This document shows, piece by piece, positions 9,454-18,362 of a stretch of DNA of 64,000 bases; position 1 is the stretch's first letter, and every line of letters starts with the position of its first letter. The translations under genes were made by a program, and so were the position numbers. This DNA is from Bacteroidota bacterium. GTDB lineage: Bacteria > Bacteroidota > Ignavibacteria > Kapaibacteriales > UBA2268. The notes under the pieces were generated by a model, which searched no databases, was not told the DNA's origin, and saw only the letters and a program-made list of their open reading frames with translations. The stretch spans positions 87,001 to 151,000 of the forward strand of contig JAJXYC010000012.1 of the NCBI GenBank assembly GCA_021780815.1, in the 5' to 3' direction.

Positions 9454-10779
9454 TTACGAAGAAAATTCTGTATCTTGTTCAGGCATCTTTAAAAAAGTTA
9501 GTTTGATTTTTTCAATTTGCCGAGTAGTCCTACTTAAAATTTCAAATTTATAGTTGCCTAAAATAAACTTTTCTCCTAAATTAGGTATTCTACCTAAATT
9601 TGTTAAGATGTAACCACCGATTGTTTCGTAATCATCACTTTCAGGGATTGGTTGTGGCAAATTATCGTTTAAATCGTTAATAGGAATGATGGCGAGTAAA
9701 ATAAAATTGTTCTCGTCTTGTATTTCTAAAGAAGGAGTTTCTTCGTCGTATTCATCTTGAATTTCTCCTACTAATTCTTCCAAAATATCTTCTAACGAGA
9801 CAATTCCGGCTGTACCACCGAATTCATCTAAAACGATTGCTTGGTGAATTTTGTTCATTTGCATCTTTTTTAAAGTAAAATTAATTTTTTCGTTTTCTTG
9901 TACGAAAAAAGGTTCTCTTAAAAAATCTTTTAAATTTTTTGAATGATTTTTGGCAAATATAGCTAAAATGTCTTTCGCATATATTTCGCCAATAATATTA
10001 TCAATAGTACCTTCATATACTGGCATTCTTGAATAACCTTCTTCAATAAAATATTGTAAAATATCTTTGATTGGCAAATTCTTTTCTATTGCAACAATTT
10101 TATTTCTTGGTACCATTACTTGTTTAATTGGTGTATCGGCGAATTCAAATACGTTTTCAATTAACTCTTGCTCTTGTGCTTTAATCATTCCTTTGTTAGA
10201 ACTTTCCTGTAAAATAATTTTGAACTCATCGGGAGTATGGGCTGAATTTTGCTCTGATGATATACTCTCAATACCAAGCGATTTAATTAAAAGATTTGCA
10301 AAACTGTTCAACAACCATATTATTGGCATAAAAATAAATGCAAAAATGCGTAAGGGTAAAGAAACAGTGTAAGTAATTTTTTCTGGATATTGGATTGCTA
10401 AATTTTTTGGTGCTAATTCTCCAAAGACAATATGCAAAAAAGTAATTAATGCAAATGCAATTGGGAATGAAATTTTTTGTGCTAATTCTATTGAAATATT
10501 TAAATTTAATAAATCAAGAAGCCCTAAAATAATTTTTGCGACTACGTCTTCTCCAACCCAACCTAATGCTAAACTGGCAATTGTAATACCAAGTTGAGTG
10601 GCAGATAAATATTGGTCTAAATGTGTTATAATGCTTTTAGAAAATTGTGCAAATTTATTGCCTGAACGAGCCGATATTTCAACAGATGAAGAACGCACTT
10701 TAACAATTGCAAATTCTGCTGCTACGAAAAAGGCATTTAAAAAAACAAAAAATATAGTTAATAAAATATGTAAAAGCAT
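9454..10779 (-). CDS. CNNM/CorC (HlyC)-type membrane protein with CBS pair
   Basis: Hemolysin-family transporter-like protein of 441 residues, related to CNNM/MpfA/CorC ion-transport proteins (magnesium or sodium transport). Order: a DUF21 membrane domain with about four spans (residues 1-190, including FGELAPKNLAIQYPEK), two CBS domains (about 205-330, with VMVPRNKIVAIEKN and EGYSRMPVYEGT), and a C-terminal CorC_HlyC domain with IGGYILTNLGRIPNLGEKF. The motif DEFGGTAGIVSLEDILEELV is the family's best signature. It begins immediately after the recO stop codon with no spacer, so the two are probably one transcript and translationally linked. Confidence 0.9.
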   Translation of the reverse strand: MLLHILLTIFFVFLNAFFVAAEFAIVKVRSSSVEISARSGNKFAQFSKSIITHLDQYLSATQLGITIASLALGWVGEDVVAKIILGLLDLLNLNISIELAQKISFPIAFALITFLHIVFGELAPKNLAIQYPEKITYTVSLPLRIFAFIFMPIIWLLNSFANLLIKSLGIESISSEQNSAHTPDEFKIILQESSNKGMIKAQEQELIENVFEFADTPIKQVMVPRNKIVAIEKNLPIKDILQYFIEEGYSRMPVYEGTIDNIIGEIYAKDILAIFAKNHSKNLKDFLREPFFVQENEKINFTLKKMQMNKIHQAIVLDEFGGTAGIVSLEDILEELVGEIQDEYDEETPSLEIQDENNFILLAIIPINDLNDNLPQPIPESDDYETIGGYILTNLGRIPNLGEKFILGNYKFEILSRTTRQIEKIKLTFLKMPEQDTEFSS

Positions 10780-11532
10780 CTAATTGATAAATTTTAGTGA
10801 ATCTAAAAATAAATTTTTATCTGTATGGTAATGTATATATTTTCGCAATAAATTGATTGTTTTATAAATTTCTGATTTTGAAAATTCAATCTCGTTTATT
10901 TCATTAAAATTTTTTTTGCTTACATCCTTTATTTTTTTGAAAAGTGTTGTAGGAACTTGTAATTCATCTGAATTTTTAAAGATATTATTAGTCAAATAAA
11001 ATTGACCATTTTCTAAATCTAAATTTATAATAAAATCCTGCTTTTTTAAATCTAATATTTCTTGGTTGTCCAGAACAAAATTAATTTCAAATCCAAGATT
11101 AGCAACAAAAATAATTAAAAATTTTAAAAAAGCAATAAATGAAGATTTTAGCCCATCATTTATTGCAACAAGAGATGAAACTGCATTAATGAATATATTT
11201 TCATTTACATAATATTCTTCTAATATTTTATTTATAGTTTCAATGATTGTAAAAGCAAAAGTAAGTTGTTCAAGAGATGAGCGAATATTCCAGAAATTGA
11301 CGATTATTTCGGCATCAGAAAGTAGTTGCAATTGTCCAGTCGGCTTTTTATAGTAAGTAATTGAAATATAGTTCAAAGGTTCTAATGATGCGCCAAATTT
11401 GCTTTTTGCTTTTGCCGCTCCTTTAACTATTAAATTAATTTTCCCAGATTTACGTGAAAACACAGTTACTATTTTACTGGTTTCGCTATATTTCCTAGAA
11501 TTTAAAACTATTGCTTCGGTTGTTTCAAGCAT
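10780..11532 (-). CDS. recO: DNA repair protein RecO
   Basis: RecO helps load RecA on single-stranded gaps (RecFOR pathway). The 250-residue protein has the N-terminal OB fold (LETTEAIVLNSRKYSETSKI, then VFSRKSGKINLIVKGAAKAKSKFG), the most conserved part. The helical C-terminal half is divergent. There is not a single cysteine, so the zinc site present in many RecO proteins is absent here. Its stop (10780-10782) directly abuts the start of the CNNM/CorC gene. Start ATG at 11530-11532. recA, recN and recJ are also in this window but not in the same operon. Confidence 0.88.
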   Translation of the reverse strand: MLETTEAIVLNSRKYSETSKIVTVFSRKSGKINLIVKGAAKAKSKFGASLEPLNYISITYYKKPTGQLQLLSDAEIIVNFWNIRSSLEQLTFAFTIIETINKILEEYYVNENIFINAVSSLVAINDGLKSSFIAFLKFLIIFVANLGFEINFVLDNQEILDLKKQDFIINLDLENGQFYLTNNIFKNSDELQVPTTLFKKIKDVSKKNFNEINEIEFSKSEIYKTINLLRKYIHYHTDKNLFLDSLKFIN

Positions 11533-11607
11533 TTTAAATTAAAAAAAAGCAAATTAATGAATATTTTCAAAATTTTGCTTAATTTTCTTTTTTAATTTTC
11601 TCCGATA

Positions 11608-13179
11608 ATGATTTTTAAAAATTTAAAAATACACATACAAAAAAATAGGTTAGTTAAAATTGAAAACATTAACAATGGAATAGAAATTGTAATTAATAGG
11701 GAAAAATATAAATTCCATAATTCAATTTTAATGCCGAGTTTAATTGATTCACATCTTCATTTTTTTGGGGTAGGGGAATCTGGATTAATGTCTGATTTAC
11801 GCTTTTGTAAAAATGAAGATGAAATGATTGATTTGTTGAAGGGAAATCCATTGCATCGGGGAAGTTGGTTGATTGGTTTTGGTTGGAATCAAGAAAATTT
11901 TAAAAACAAGAAATTTCCAAATAAAAAGAAATTTGATTTAGCCTTTCCTGATACTCCTATTTTTATTAGAAGAGTTGATGGACATACCGCCCTTGTTAAT
12001 TCTTCTGCCCTAAAATTGGTGAATATTAATAAATATACTTTAGACCCACTTGGTGGAGTGATATTAAAAGATGGGAATGATGAACCAACTGGGATTTTAA
12101 TTGATAATGCTCTCGGTTTAATTTTTCAAAAATTGCCTGTTTACGACGATTCTCAAATTTTTGAAATTTTTAATTTTGCTCAATCCTTCTTAATCAAAGC
12201 AGGATTATCACAAGTGATAGATATGGATTTAGACCCGTATCTTTTTGACAAATTAAAGCAATATGATACAGATGGTAAGTTGTCAATTAAAGTTCATTCA
12301 TTTATTAAAGCACAAAATGATGATTTTGTTGGATTTATTGATAAGCCGTACTTTGGTAAAAATTATTCAGTTATAGGGACAAAGTATTATAGCGATGGGG
12401 CGCTTGGTTCAAGAGGGGCATCTTTATATGCTCCTTATTTTGATGCAGATAAGGAAGTTGGTCTTTTGCTTTTTAATGAAAACGATTTTTTACAAAAAAT
12501 TTCTAAATCAATTAATTTAGGATTTCAAGTTGCTGTTCATTCTATTGGTGATGCCGCAAATGGATTTGTTATAGATGTGTTCGATAAATTAATTTCTCGG
12601 AACTTTGATTTAATAAAAGATTTTAAACAAAAAGGAACTTTCCCTTTTCGGATAGAACACTGCCAAATGATTCAAGATAACGATTTGCAAAAACTTGCAT
12701 CTATCAATGATAAAGTGCAAATTATCAATTCTATTCAACCTATCCATTTTGTGAGTGATACTTTAAATAATATGGCTCAGTCACGAGTTGGGGAAAAAAG
12801 AATGAAAAGTTCTTACCGTTGGAAGACTTTACTTAAAAGCAATTCTCTTGTTGTGGCCGGGTCCGATGCTCCTATTGAATCGCCTAATCCTTTCCTTGGA
12901 ATTTCTTCTTTAACTTCTTCTAAGAATCAACACGAATTGTTGGATTTTGATACAGCATTAACGATGTATACTAAAAATGCTTTCAAATCTATAAATCAAA
13001 GTTTTCAAGAAAATTATTTGCAAATTGGGACAGAGCCTAATTTTAATGTAGTTGATGAAAATATCTTGGTTGCGTCTAATGATTTTATTGCCTCTTATCC
13101 TGGCAGTTCAATTTTTTCAAAATCAATTCAAGATTTGAACGTCAAAGCAACAATAATTAATGGAAATTTATTTATTTAA
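11608..13179 (+). CDS. Amidohydrolase family 3 (YtcJ-like) metal-dependent hydrolase
   Basis: Metal-dependent hydrolase of 523 residues with a TIM-barrel amidohydrolase fold, family 3 (YtcJ/LAF3-like). Metal-site motifs are in order: DSHLHFFG (HxH near residue 50), RVDGHTALVNS, VHSIGDAAN, RIEHCQMI and GSDAPIESPNPF. Family members hydrolyse N-acyl or amide bonds; the substrate is unknown. There is no signal peptide. Its last codons overlap the non-ATG upstream extension of the next gene, whose real ATG is 16 bases downstream, so the two are likely co-transcribed. Confidence 0.85.
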   Translation: MIFKNLKIHIQKNRLVKIENINNGIEIVINREKYKFHNSILMPSLIDSHLHFFGVGESGLMSDLRFCKNEDEMIDLLKGNPLHRGSWLIGFGWNQENFKNKKFPNKKKFDLAFPDTPIFIRRVDGHTALVNSSALKLVNINKYTLDPLGGVILKDGNDEPTGILIDNALGLIFQKLPVYDDSQIFEIFNFAQSFLIKAGLSQVIDMDLDPYLFDKLKQYDTDGKLSIKVHSFIKAQNDDFVGFIDKPYFGKNYSVIGTKYYSDGALGSRGASLYAPYFDADKEVGLLLFNENDFLQKISKSINLGFQVAVHSIGDAANGFVIDVFDKLISRNFDLIKDFKQKGTFPFRIEHCQMIQDNDLQKLASINDKVQIINSIQPIHFVSDTLNNMAQSRVGEKRMKSSYRWKTLLKSNSLVVAGSDAPIESPNPFLGISSLTSSKNQHELLDFDTALTMYTKNAFKSINQSFQENYLQIGTEPNFNVVDENILVASNDFIASYPGSSIFSKSIQDLNVKATIINGNLFI

Positions 13180-13195
13180 TAAACGGGAGAAAAAT

Positions 13196-13966
13196 ATGTT
13201 TAAAATTTTAAATGTCGTATTTGTAATTTTATTTTCATTTTCACTTTTGTATTCGCAAGATGATAAAATGAAGGACTTTCAATTTCAAACAGAAGATGTG
13301 CAAACTGAATCAACTTCATATTTTGCAATAGGAGTTGGTTATACTGCAACATTTCATCTTATCAATATGGACGATATGAATACGCTAGCGAATCAATTTG
13401 GAGTTGGCAATTTGAAATCAAATGTTTATCTTAATGGTATTGAAATTTCAACTGGTACTGTTCTGTTTAAAAATGTAAATATAGGTTTTTTCAATCAATC
13501 GGGCAATACTTCTTCTTCGGGAATTGTTAATTCACTGAACCGTAATATTAATTACGCATTTCAAAATACAGGCTTTTTAATTGATTATGGAATTGTTCCT
13601 TTTAAATCATTTGCAATTTTGCCGGGTGTTCAAGTTGGTTTTGCTAAATCAACAATTAATGTTTCACAAACGGACAAAGATATAAATTGGAATGAAATTC
13701 AACCTAACCAATTAGCAAATAATTATTATTATAAATTAGAAAAATCCTTTTTAGACATTGAACCTAAGGTAAGTATCCAATATGCTGTTACAAACTTTAT
13801 TGCGTTTAGATTAAATGCAAGTTATAGTATATCAATGAGTAATCCATTTACAAATTCGAACTGGACATTTAATGATAACGTTAAAGTTAATAACGTCCCG
13901 TCAACAGTAAATCAATCAGGAGTAAAGCTCCAATTTGGAGTTTTTGTTGGATTAATGAACTTCTAA
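13196..13966 (+). CDS. Predicted outer-membrane beta-barrel protein, function unknown
   Basis: 256-residue exported protein with a clean signal peptide (MFKILNVVFVILFSFSLLYS, cleavage before QDD). The rest is strand-rich: STSYFAIGVGYTATFHL, KNVNIGFFNQSGN, VKLQFGVFVGLMNF. The C-terminal phenylalanine fits a barrel inserted by BamA. The start at 13196 is preferred over 13160 because GGGAG lies just upstream and the signal peptide begins there. No family is recognised. It follows the amidohydrolase gene at once; a shared transcript is likely but a shared function is not evident. Confidence 0.65.
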   Translation: MFKILNVVFVILFSFSLLYSQDDKMKDFQFQTEDVQTESTSYFAIGVGYTATFHLINMDDMNTLANQFGVGNLKSNVYLNGIEISTGTVLFKNVNIGFFNQSGNTSSSGIVNSLNRNINYAFQNTGFLIDYGIVPFKSFAILPGVQVGFAKSTINVSQTDKDINWNEIQPNQLANNYYYKLEKSFLDIEPKVSIQYAVTNFIAFRLNASYSISMSNPFTNSNWTFNDNVKVNNVPSTVNQSGVKLQFGVFVGLMNF

Positions 13967-14024
13967 AAGCTAAGAGAATTTATTTTCAATTGTTATAAAT
14001 AATTTTACGAGAAAAGGTGAAATT

Positions 14025-14339
14025 TTGGTTAATCCACTTGATACGAAAAAGAAAGCTAATTTATTCATCGTTTTGATGGTATTAGTGATAGTATTAGCGT
14101 ATATTATATTCTCACCAAGTGGTTTAATAAATAGAGTAATTCTTACTCAAAGGCGAAATGAATTGCAAAAGAAGATAGAATTTGAGAAGCAAGTAGAGGA
14201 TAGTTTAAATAAATCTATAATACAAATCCAGAAGGATACAACAGAAATAGAAAGGATTGCAAGGGAAAAATTTGGTATGAAACGTCCAAATGAAAAGATT
14301 TATATAGTTCCTTTGGGTAAATCAGATAAAGAAAAATAA
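14025..14339 (+). CDS. DivIC/FtsB-like septum formation initiator
   Basis: Small bitopic division protein, 104 residues. One membrane span (about residues 12-32, IVLMVLVIVLAYIIF) is followed by a coiled coil rich in K, E and Q (about 40-75), then IAREKFGMKRPNEKIYIV, the ending typical of DivIC/FtsB proteins, which join the FtsL-FtsQ/DivIB complex at the septum. The start is a TTG at 14025, with GGTGA a few bases upstream. It stands alone just before the tRNA cluster. Confidence 0.8.
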   Translation: MVNPLDTKKKANLFIVLMVLVIVLAYIIFSPSGLINRVILTQRRNELQKKIEFEKQVEDSLNKSIIQIQKDTTEIERIAREKFGMKRPNEKIYIVPLGKSDKEK

Positions 14340-14358
14340 TAAAAAAAGTAAAAAAAAT

Positions 14359-14389
14359 ATTGTTATTTAAAAAATATTCCATAATTTTG
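14359..14389 (+). promoter_or_regulatory. Promoter of the tRNA-Tyr operon
   Basis: TAATTTTG at 14382-14389 matches the -7 consensus TAnnTTTG exactly. ATTG at 14359-14362, 19 bases upstream, matches three of four bases of TTTG. tRNA-Tyr starts 17 bases after the -7 box, as expected for a tRNA transcript with a short leader. Confidence 0.65.
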
Positions 14390-14406
14390 TATTCTCTAAA
14401 AATGAT

Positions 14407-14490
14407 GGGTAGGTACCGAAGCGGTTAAACGGGACAGACTGTAAATCTGTTAGGCTACGCCTTACGGAGGTTCGAATCCTTCCCTGCCCA
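14407..14490 (+). tRNA. tRNA-Tyr (GTA)
   Basis: Full cloverleaf with a long class II variable arm. Acceptor GGGTAGG pairs with CCTGCCC, the anticodon loop is CTGTAAA (GTA), and the T loop TTCGAAT is present. The 3' CCA is not encoded. First gene of a tRNA cluster leading into secE. Confidence 0.95.
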
Positions 14491-14508
14491 CAAATAAGGA
14501 ACAAATAA

Positions 14509-14580
14509 GCGGGAGTAGCTCAATGGTAGAGCATCAGCCTTCCAAGCTGAGGGTTGCGGGTTCGAGTCTCGTCTCCCGCT
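14509..14580 (+). tRNA. tRNA-Gly (TCC)
   Basis: Acceptor GCGGGAG pairs with CTCCCGC; the anticodon loop CTTCCAA gives TCC. CCA is not encoded. A six-base-pair hairpin (14578-14583 with 14590-14595) starts inside its 3' end and may mark processing. Confidence 0.95.
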
Positions 14581-14628
14581 CCGAGCTAACGGAGCTTAAT
14601 AAAAATAAGCTCAAAACATAAAAAACAT

Positions 14629-14648
14629 AATAAGAATCCGTTCTTATT
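14629..14648 (+). other. Perfect 8-bp hairpin between the two tRNA-Gly genes
   Basis: AATAAGAA (14629-14636) pairs with TTCTTATT (14641-14648) around a TCCG loop. It lies in the 130-base spacer between tRNA-Gly(TCC) and tRNA-Gly(CCC). There is no T-run right after it, so a processing or pausing element is more likely than a terminator. Confidence 0.4.
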
Positions 14649-14710
14649 ATCCGTTCTTCTAATATATAGAAAGTGGGAGGAAGCGTCCGATAGAATAACA
14701 AAGAATTTCT

Positions 14711-14783
14711 GCGGGAATAGCTCAGTTGGTAGAGCATCAGCTTCCCAAGCTGAGGGTCACGGGTTCGAATCCCGCTTCCCGCT
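14711..14783 (+). tRNA. tRNA-Gly (CCC)
   Basis: Acceptor GCGGGAA pairs with TTCCCGC; anticodon loop TTCCCAA gives CCC; T loop TTCGAAT. CCA is not encoded. The body is close to the preceding Gly(TCC) gene, which suggests an old tandem duplication with an anticodon change. Confidence 0.95.
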
Positions 14784-14788
14784 CTAAT

Positions 14789-14861
<73 letters not shown>

Positions 14862-14875
14862 CTTAGCGTTACCAC

Positions 14876-14948
14876 ACGGGTGTAGCTCAATTGGCAGAGT
14901 GGCGGTCTCCAAAACCGTAGGCTGTGGGTTCGACTCCTACCACCCGTG
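14876..14948 (+). tRNA. tRNA-Trp (CCA)
   Basis: Acceptor ACGGGTG pairs with CACCCGT; anticodon loop CTCCAAA gives CCA. The 3' CCA end is not encoded. secE follows 24 bases later, the usual order in this phylum. Confidence 0.95.
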
Positions 14949-14972
14949 CGACATTTATTATTAGTATCTTAT

Positions 14973-15155
14973 ATGATTGGTAAAATTAAATCATTTACGA
15001 ATGATGTTGTGATTGAGATGAAAAAGGTCTCTTGGCCTACGAAAGAACAACTTTCTGAATCTACTAAAGTTGTTATTTCTACTACTCTTATAATTACAGC
15101 ATTTATCTTTGCTGTTGATCAGATTGTTACTTGGTTATATTCAGTTTTATTTTAA
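14973..15155 (+). CDS. secE: Preprotein translocase subunit SecE
   Basis: Single-span clamp of the SecYEG channel, 60 residues. The cytoplasmic part has VIEMKKVSWPTKEQL, the SecE signature. One membrane span follows (about residues 34-56). The ATG at 14973 is chosen because the longer frame starts inside tRNA-Trp. It is followed by nusG after 13 bases, as in most bacteria. Confidence 0.95.
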   Translation: MIGKIKSFTNDVVIEMKKVSWPTKEQLSESTKVVISTTLIITAFIFAVDQIVTWLYSVLF

Positions 15156-15168
15156 TTTGGATTTGAAA

Positions 15169-15744
15169 ATGGAAGATTTCCAAAAAGAAAATATTAATCA
15201 AGAAACAGTTGAGTTTAAATGGTATGCTTTGCGTACATATACTGGGCATGAAAATAAAGTAAAAACACAAGTTTTTGCTGAAATGAAGCGCTTGGGTATG
15301 GAAGATTTTGTTCAAGAAATTCTAATTCCTGAAGAAACTGTTTTTGAAGTTAAAGGCGGAAAACGCAAGACAAAAATTAAGAATTTCCTTCCCGGCTACA
15401 TTATGATAAAGTGCCGATTGAACAAAAAACTGAAAGATATTATTATATCTTTACCTTCTGTTGTAGCGTTTGTCGGAAGACGTAACGAACCAACTCCACT
15501 CCAAAAAGATGAAGTCGATAGAATTTTAGGTCGCGTTGAAGAAAGAAAGGATGTTTCTACTATTGAACATACTTTTGAAATTGGCGATCCAGTCAAAGTT
15601 ATTGATGGACCATTTTCTACATTTTTAGGGACAGTAAAGGAAATTAACTTTGAAAAGCAGAAATTAAAAGTTGAAGTTGGGATATTGGGACGCAAAACAC
15701 CTGTTGAATTAGATTTTGCCCAAGTTGAATTAGAGAATCATTAA
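15169..15744 (+). CDS. nusG: Transcription termination/antitermination protein NusG
   Basis: Transcription elongation factor, 191 residues. The NGN domain begins KWYALRTYTGHENKV, with FLPGYIMIKC and VVAFVGRR. The KOW domain (about residues 135-185) contains FEIGDPVKVIDGPF. It binds the clamp of RNA polymerase, and couples with Rho or ribosomes in model species. The ATG at 15169 is preferred to upstream codons because it gives the family N-terminus. Part of the secE-nusG-ribosomal protein operon. Confidence 0.95.
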   Translation: MEDFQKENINQETVEFKWYALRTYTGHENKVKTQVFAEMKRLGMEDFVQEILIPEETVFEVKGGKRKTKIKNFLPGYIMIKCRLNKKLKDIIISLPSVVAFVGRRNEPTPLQKDEVDRILGRVEERKDVSTIEHTFEIGDPVKVIDGPFSTFLGTVKEINFEKQKLKVEVGILGRKTPVELDFAQVELENH

Positions 15745-15797
15745 TCATAGATAAAACAAGTTATAACAAAAGAAAAATAATATATTGAGTATATAAA

Positions 15798-16226
15798 ATG
15801 GCAAAAAAATTATTAGGTACATTTAAACTACAGCTAAATGCAGGTCAAGCTACGATGGCTCCACCTGTAGGTCCAGCTTTTGGACAACGTGGTTTAAATG
15901 GTATGGAGTTTGTAAAGCAATTTAATGCTAAAACTCAAAAGCAAGCAGGGACAATATTGCCTGTTGTCGTGTCTTTTTTCTCGGATAAAAGTTTTACATT
16001 TATTGTAAAATCACCACCGGCGGCAGTTTTGTTGAAAAAAGCTGCTAATTTACAGTCAGGTTCAGCAGAACCTAATAAGAAAAAAGTTGGGAAAGTTACA
16101 GTTAATCAATGCAAAGAAATCGCAGAATTAAAAATGCAAGACTTGAACGCACTAACAATGGATTCTGCCATTAGTATGATAAAAGGTACAGCCCGTTCAT
16201 TGGGTATTGAAGTTGTTGAAGGTTAA
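15798..16226 (+). CDS. rplK: 50S ribosomal protein L11
   Basis: L11 of the GTPase-associated centre, 142 residues, normal length. The N-terminal block [20 protein letters not shown] is the family hallmark, followed by [17 protein letters not shown] and the C-terminal rRNA-binding part ([13 protein letters not shown]). Sits 53 bases after nusG and 15 bases before rplA. Confidence 0.97.
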   Translation: MAKKLLGTFKLQLNAGQATMAPPVGPAFGQRGLNGMEFVKQFNAKTQKQAGTILPVVVSFFSDKSFTFIVKSPPAAVLLKKAANLQSGSAEPNKKKVGKVTVNQCKEIAELKMQDLNALTMDSAISMIKGTARSLGIEVVEG

Positions 16227-16241
16227 TGAGAAAGAGAAAAT

Positions 16242-16946
16242 ATGAGATGTTTAAGCAAAAGATTTAAAGAAGTAAGTAAGAACGTTAATCAAAAAAGTAA
16301 TTATGACGTTCACGATGCAATTGCATTAGTTAAAAAGAATGCAACTGCCAAATTTGATGAATCGTTTGAAATAGCAATTCGATTAGGTGTGGACCCTCGT
16401 AAAGCTGACCAAATGGTTCGTGGAACTGTGTCATTGCCTCATGGAACAGGGAAAACAGTACGTGTCCTTGTACTTACAAAAACACCAAAAGATCAGGAAG
16501 CTTTAAATGCAGGTGCCGATTATGCTGGGCTAGATGAATATATTGAAAAAATCAAAAGCGGCTGGACCGAAGTTGATGTTATTATTGCTACACCTGATGT
16601 TATGGGTGAAGTTGGTAAACTCGGACGTATTTTAGGTCCTCGTGGATTAATGCCTAATCCAAAAGTTGGAACTGTTACTTTTGATGTTGATAAAGCTGTT
16701 CGTGAAGTTAAAGCTGGTAAAATTGAATACCGTGTTGATAAAACAGGTAATGTACATGCCGCTATCGGAAAATGTTCTTTTGATGAAAGTAAACTTTTCG
16801 AAAATTTAGTTGCATTTTACAACAACATTTTGAGGGCTAAGCCATCAACAGCAAAAGGTAAATATGTAAAACACGTTAGTCTAAGCTCTACTATGGGACC
16901 AGGAGTAAACTTAAATGAATCTTCTATCCCGGCTGAATCGGCTTAG
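16242..16946 (+). CDS. rplA: 50S ribosomal protein L1
   Basis: L1 stalk protein, 234 residues. Signature motifs include [32 protein letters not shown] and [21 protein letters not shown]1 often represses its own operon by binding its mRNA; no such site was identified here. Start ATG at 16242, with GAGAAAG upstream. Confidence 0.97.
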   Translation: MRCLSKRFKEVSKNVNQKSNYDVHDAIALVKKNATAKFDESFEIAIRLGVDPRKADQMVRGTVSLPHGTGKTVRVLVLTKTPKDQEALNAGADYAGLDEYIEKIKSGWTEVDVIIATPDVMGEVGKLGRILGPRGLMPNPKVGTVTFDVDKAVREVKAGKIEYRVDKTGNVHAAIGKCSFDESKLFENLVAFYNNILRAKPSTAKGKYVKHVSLSSTMGPGVNLNESSIPAESA

Positions 16947-16982
16947 TATTATATTAATTAACAATTTTGGCTATTACGCTAT

Positions 16983-17026
16983 GTGGCATGCTTCTCGTAT
17001 TTTATTTTATTAAAATATGTTGCCAC
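16983..17026 (+). promoter_or_regulatory. Hairpin in the rplJ leader (possible L10 leader)
   Basis: GTGGCA (16983-16988) pairs with TGCCAC (17021-17026). Inside lies a second AT-rich stem (TATTTTA with TAAAATA). It ends 13 bases before the rplJ ATG. Many bacteria control rplJL by L10 binding a leader RNA here. The kink-turn of the known L10 leader family was not clearly seen, so this is a positional inference. Confidence 0.45.
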
Positions 17027-17039
17027 AAATAATAAATAA

Positions 17040-17579
17040 ATGGATAGTTCTATGAATAATAATCTTGAACAAAAGCAAAAAGTCGTAGGAGAATTAACCG
17101 AAAAATTCCGTAAATCAAATGGAAGTTATTTCTTAAATTTTACTTCAATGACTGTTGCCGCTACTAACAAATTAAGACACTTATTCCATGAAAAAGGTGT
17201 TGAATATAAAGTAGCTAAAAATACAATGATTTGGAGAGCAATTCAAGAAGTTGGTTATCAAGGAATTGATGAAAGTCAATTGAAAGGTAATACAGGTATC
17301 GTTTTTGGCTATGATGACCCACTAGTACCCGCAAAAATTTTAAAACCAATTTTAGAGAAAGAAGAAACTCCAAAATTTAAGGGTGCTATTGTTGAAGGTG
17401 TATTTTATGATGCAAGCCAGTTTAAAACTTTGGCGAATTTACCTTCAAAATCTGAACTTATTGCTGGAATATTGGGTAGTTTAAATGCCCCTGTAAGTGG
17501 AATTGTTGGTTCTCTTAACGCTGTAATGCGTGATTTAGCATCTGTTATTGAAGAAGTTGCTAAAAAACAAAATAACTAA
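17040..17579 (+). CDS. rplJ: 50S ribosomal protein L10
   Basis: Base of the L7/L12 stalk, 179 residues. Typical motifs are EKFRKSNGSYFLNFTSMTV, RHLFHEKGVEYKVAKNTM and FKGAIVEGVFYD, with a C-terminal helix for binding L7/L12 dimers. The start could also be ATG 17052 (MNNNLEQKQ), which has GGA seven bases upstream; the longer form is listed. rplL follows. Confidence 0.96.
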   Translation: MDSSMNNNLEQKQKVVGELTEKFRKSNGSYFLNFTSMTVAATNKLRHLFHEKGVEYKVAKNTMIWRAIQEVGYQGIDESQLKGNTGIVFGYDDPLVPAKILKPILEKEETPKFKGAIVEGVFYDASQFKTLANLPSKSELIAGILGSLNAPVSGIVGSLNAVMRDLASVIEEVAKKQNN

Positions 17580-17662
17580 TTTATTGCTTATATTATTAAG
17601 CAAGTATTAATTAAATAAAATTTTAAAATTAAAATTAAAAACAATTTTTTGGAGAAATAAAA

Positions 17663-18046
17663 ATGTCAGAAAAAGTAGAAAAATTAGTTGAAGAGATTTC
17701 TTCTTTAACATTAGTTGAAGCTTCCGAATTAAAAAAAGCATTAGAAGACAAATTTGGTGTTACGGCAGCTGCTCCTATGATGATGGGCGGAATGATGCCC
17801 GCTGCTGCAGAAGCTGCTCCTGTTGCTGAAGAAAAGACTGAATTTGATGTTGAATTAACTGATATTGGAGCTAATAAAATTAACGTTATTAAAGTTATCC
17901 GTGAAATTACTGGATTAGGATTAAAAGATGCTAAAGATTTAGTTGAAGCTGCTCCTAAAGTAGTTAAAGAAAGTGCTTCAAAAGCTGAAGCAGAGGATAT
18001 GAAGAAGAAAATTGAAGAAGCTGGCGCTAAAGTTACTTTAAAGTAA
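17663..18046 (+). CDS. rplL: 50S ribosomal protein L7/L12
   Basis: Stalk protein that recruits translational GTPases, 127 residues. The N-terminal dimer domain ([20 protein letters not shown]) is followed by an Ala/Met-rich hinge ([16 protein letters not shown]) and the C-terminal domain with [18 protein letters not shown] and [25 protein letters not shown] precedes the ATG at normal distance. Confidence 0.97.
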   Translation: MSEKVEKLVEEISSLTLVEASELKKALEDKFGVTAAAPMMMGGMMPAAAEAAPVAEEKTEFDVELTDIGANKINVIKVIREITGLGLKDAKDLVEAAPKVVKESASKAEAEDMKKKIEEAGAKVTLK

Positions 18047-18067
18047 ATCGCTATTTTATTTAAACTT

Positions 18068-18116
18068 ACCTCCCTTTTATCCTTTTTTAAAAAGGACAAG
18101 CGGGAGGTTATACTTT
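18068..18116 (+). terminator. Nested hairpin after rplL (attenuator or processing site)
   Basis: ACCTCCC (18068-18074) pairs with GGGAGGT (18102-18108), enclosing a second stem TCCTTTTT with AAAAAGGA. The following bases are only loosely T-rich (TATACTTTATT). In other bacteria an attenuator and an RNase III site lie between rplL and rpoB; this is the equivalent place. Confidence 0.55.
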
Positions 18117-18296
18117 ATTAGAATTATTTATTTAAAATAGTAATAAAATTCTTAAATACAATAAAATACTTTTTAATCGTTGAAACATCATTTTAGAAGT
18201 TATTTTATTATTAAGTTCTTTTGAAGTAAATTATTTACAATTTATATAAAAGTATAAAAGCAAATTTTGGAAAAATTAATTAATAAATTCGGGATT

Positions 18297-18339
18297 TTTG
18301 ATGTTCAATTAAACAATTGTACATCAAAGGTCCTTTTTT
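18297..18339 (+). terminator. Terminator-like hairpin in the rpoB leader
   Basis: TTTGATGT (18297-18304) pairs perfectly with ACATCAAA (18321-18328). After one mismatch, CAATT pairs with AATTG around an AAAC loop. GGTCC and then seven T's (18334-18339 region) follow. This is an intrinsic-terminator shape, yet it lies only 12 bases before the Shine-Dalgarno of rpoB. The rest of the 316-base rplL-rpoB gap is plain AT-rich DNA. Confidence 0.6.
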
Positions 18340-18362
18340 AATATAACTTAAAGGAGGTCTGA

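Noticed and set aside
17635-18099. 154-codon ORF antisense to rplL
   Set aside because: Mirror of the Ala-rich L7/L12 gene; no independent signals.
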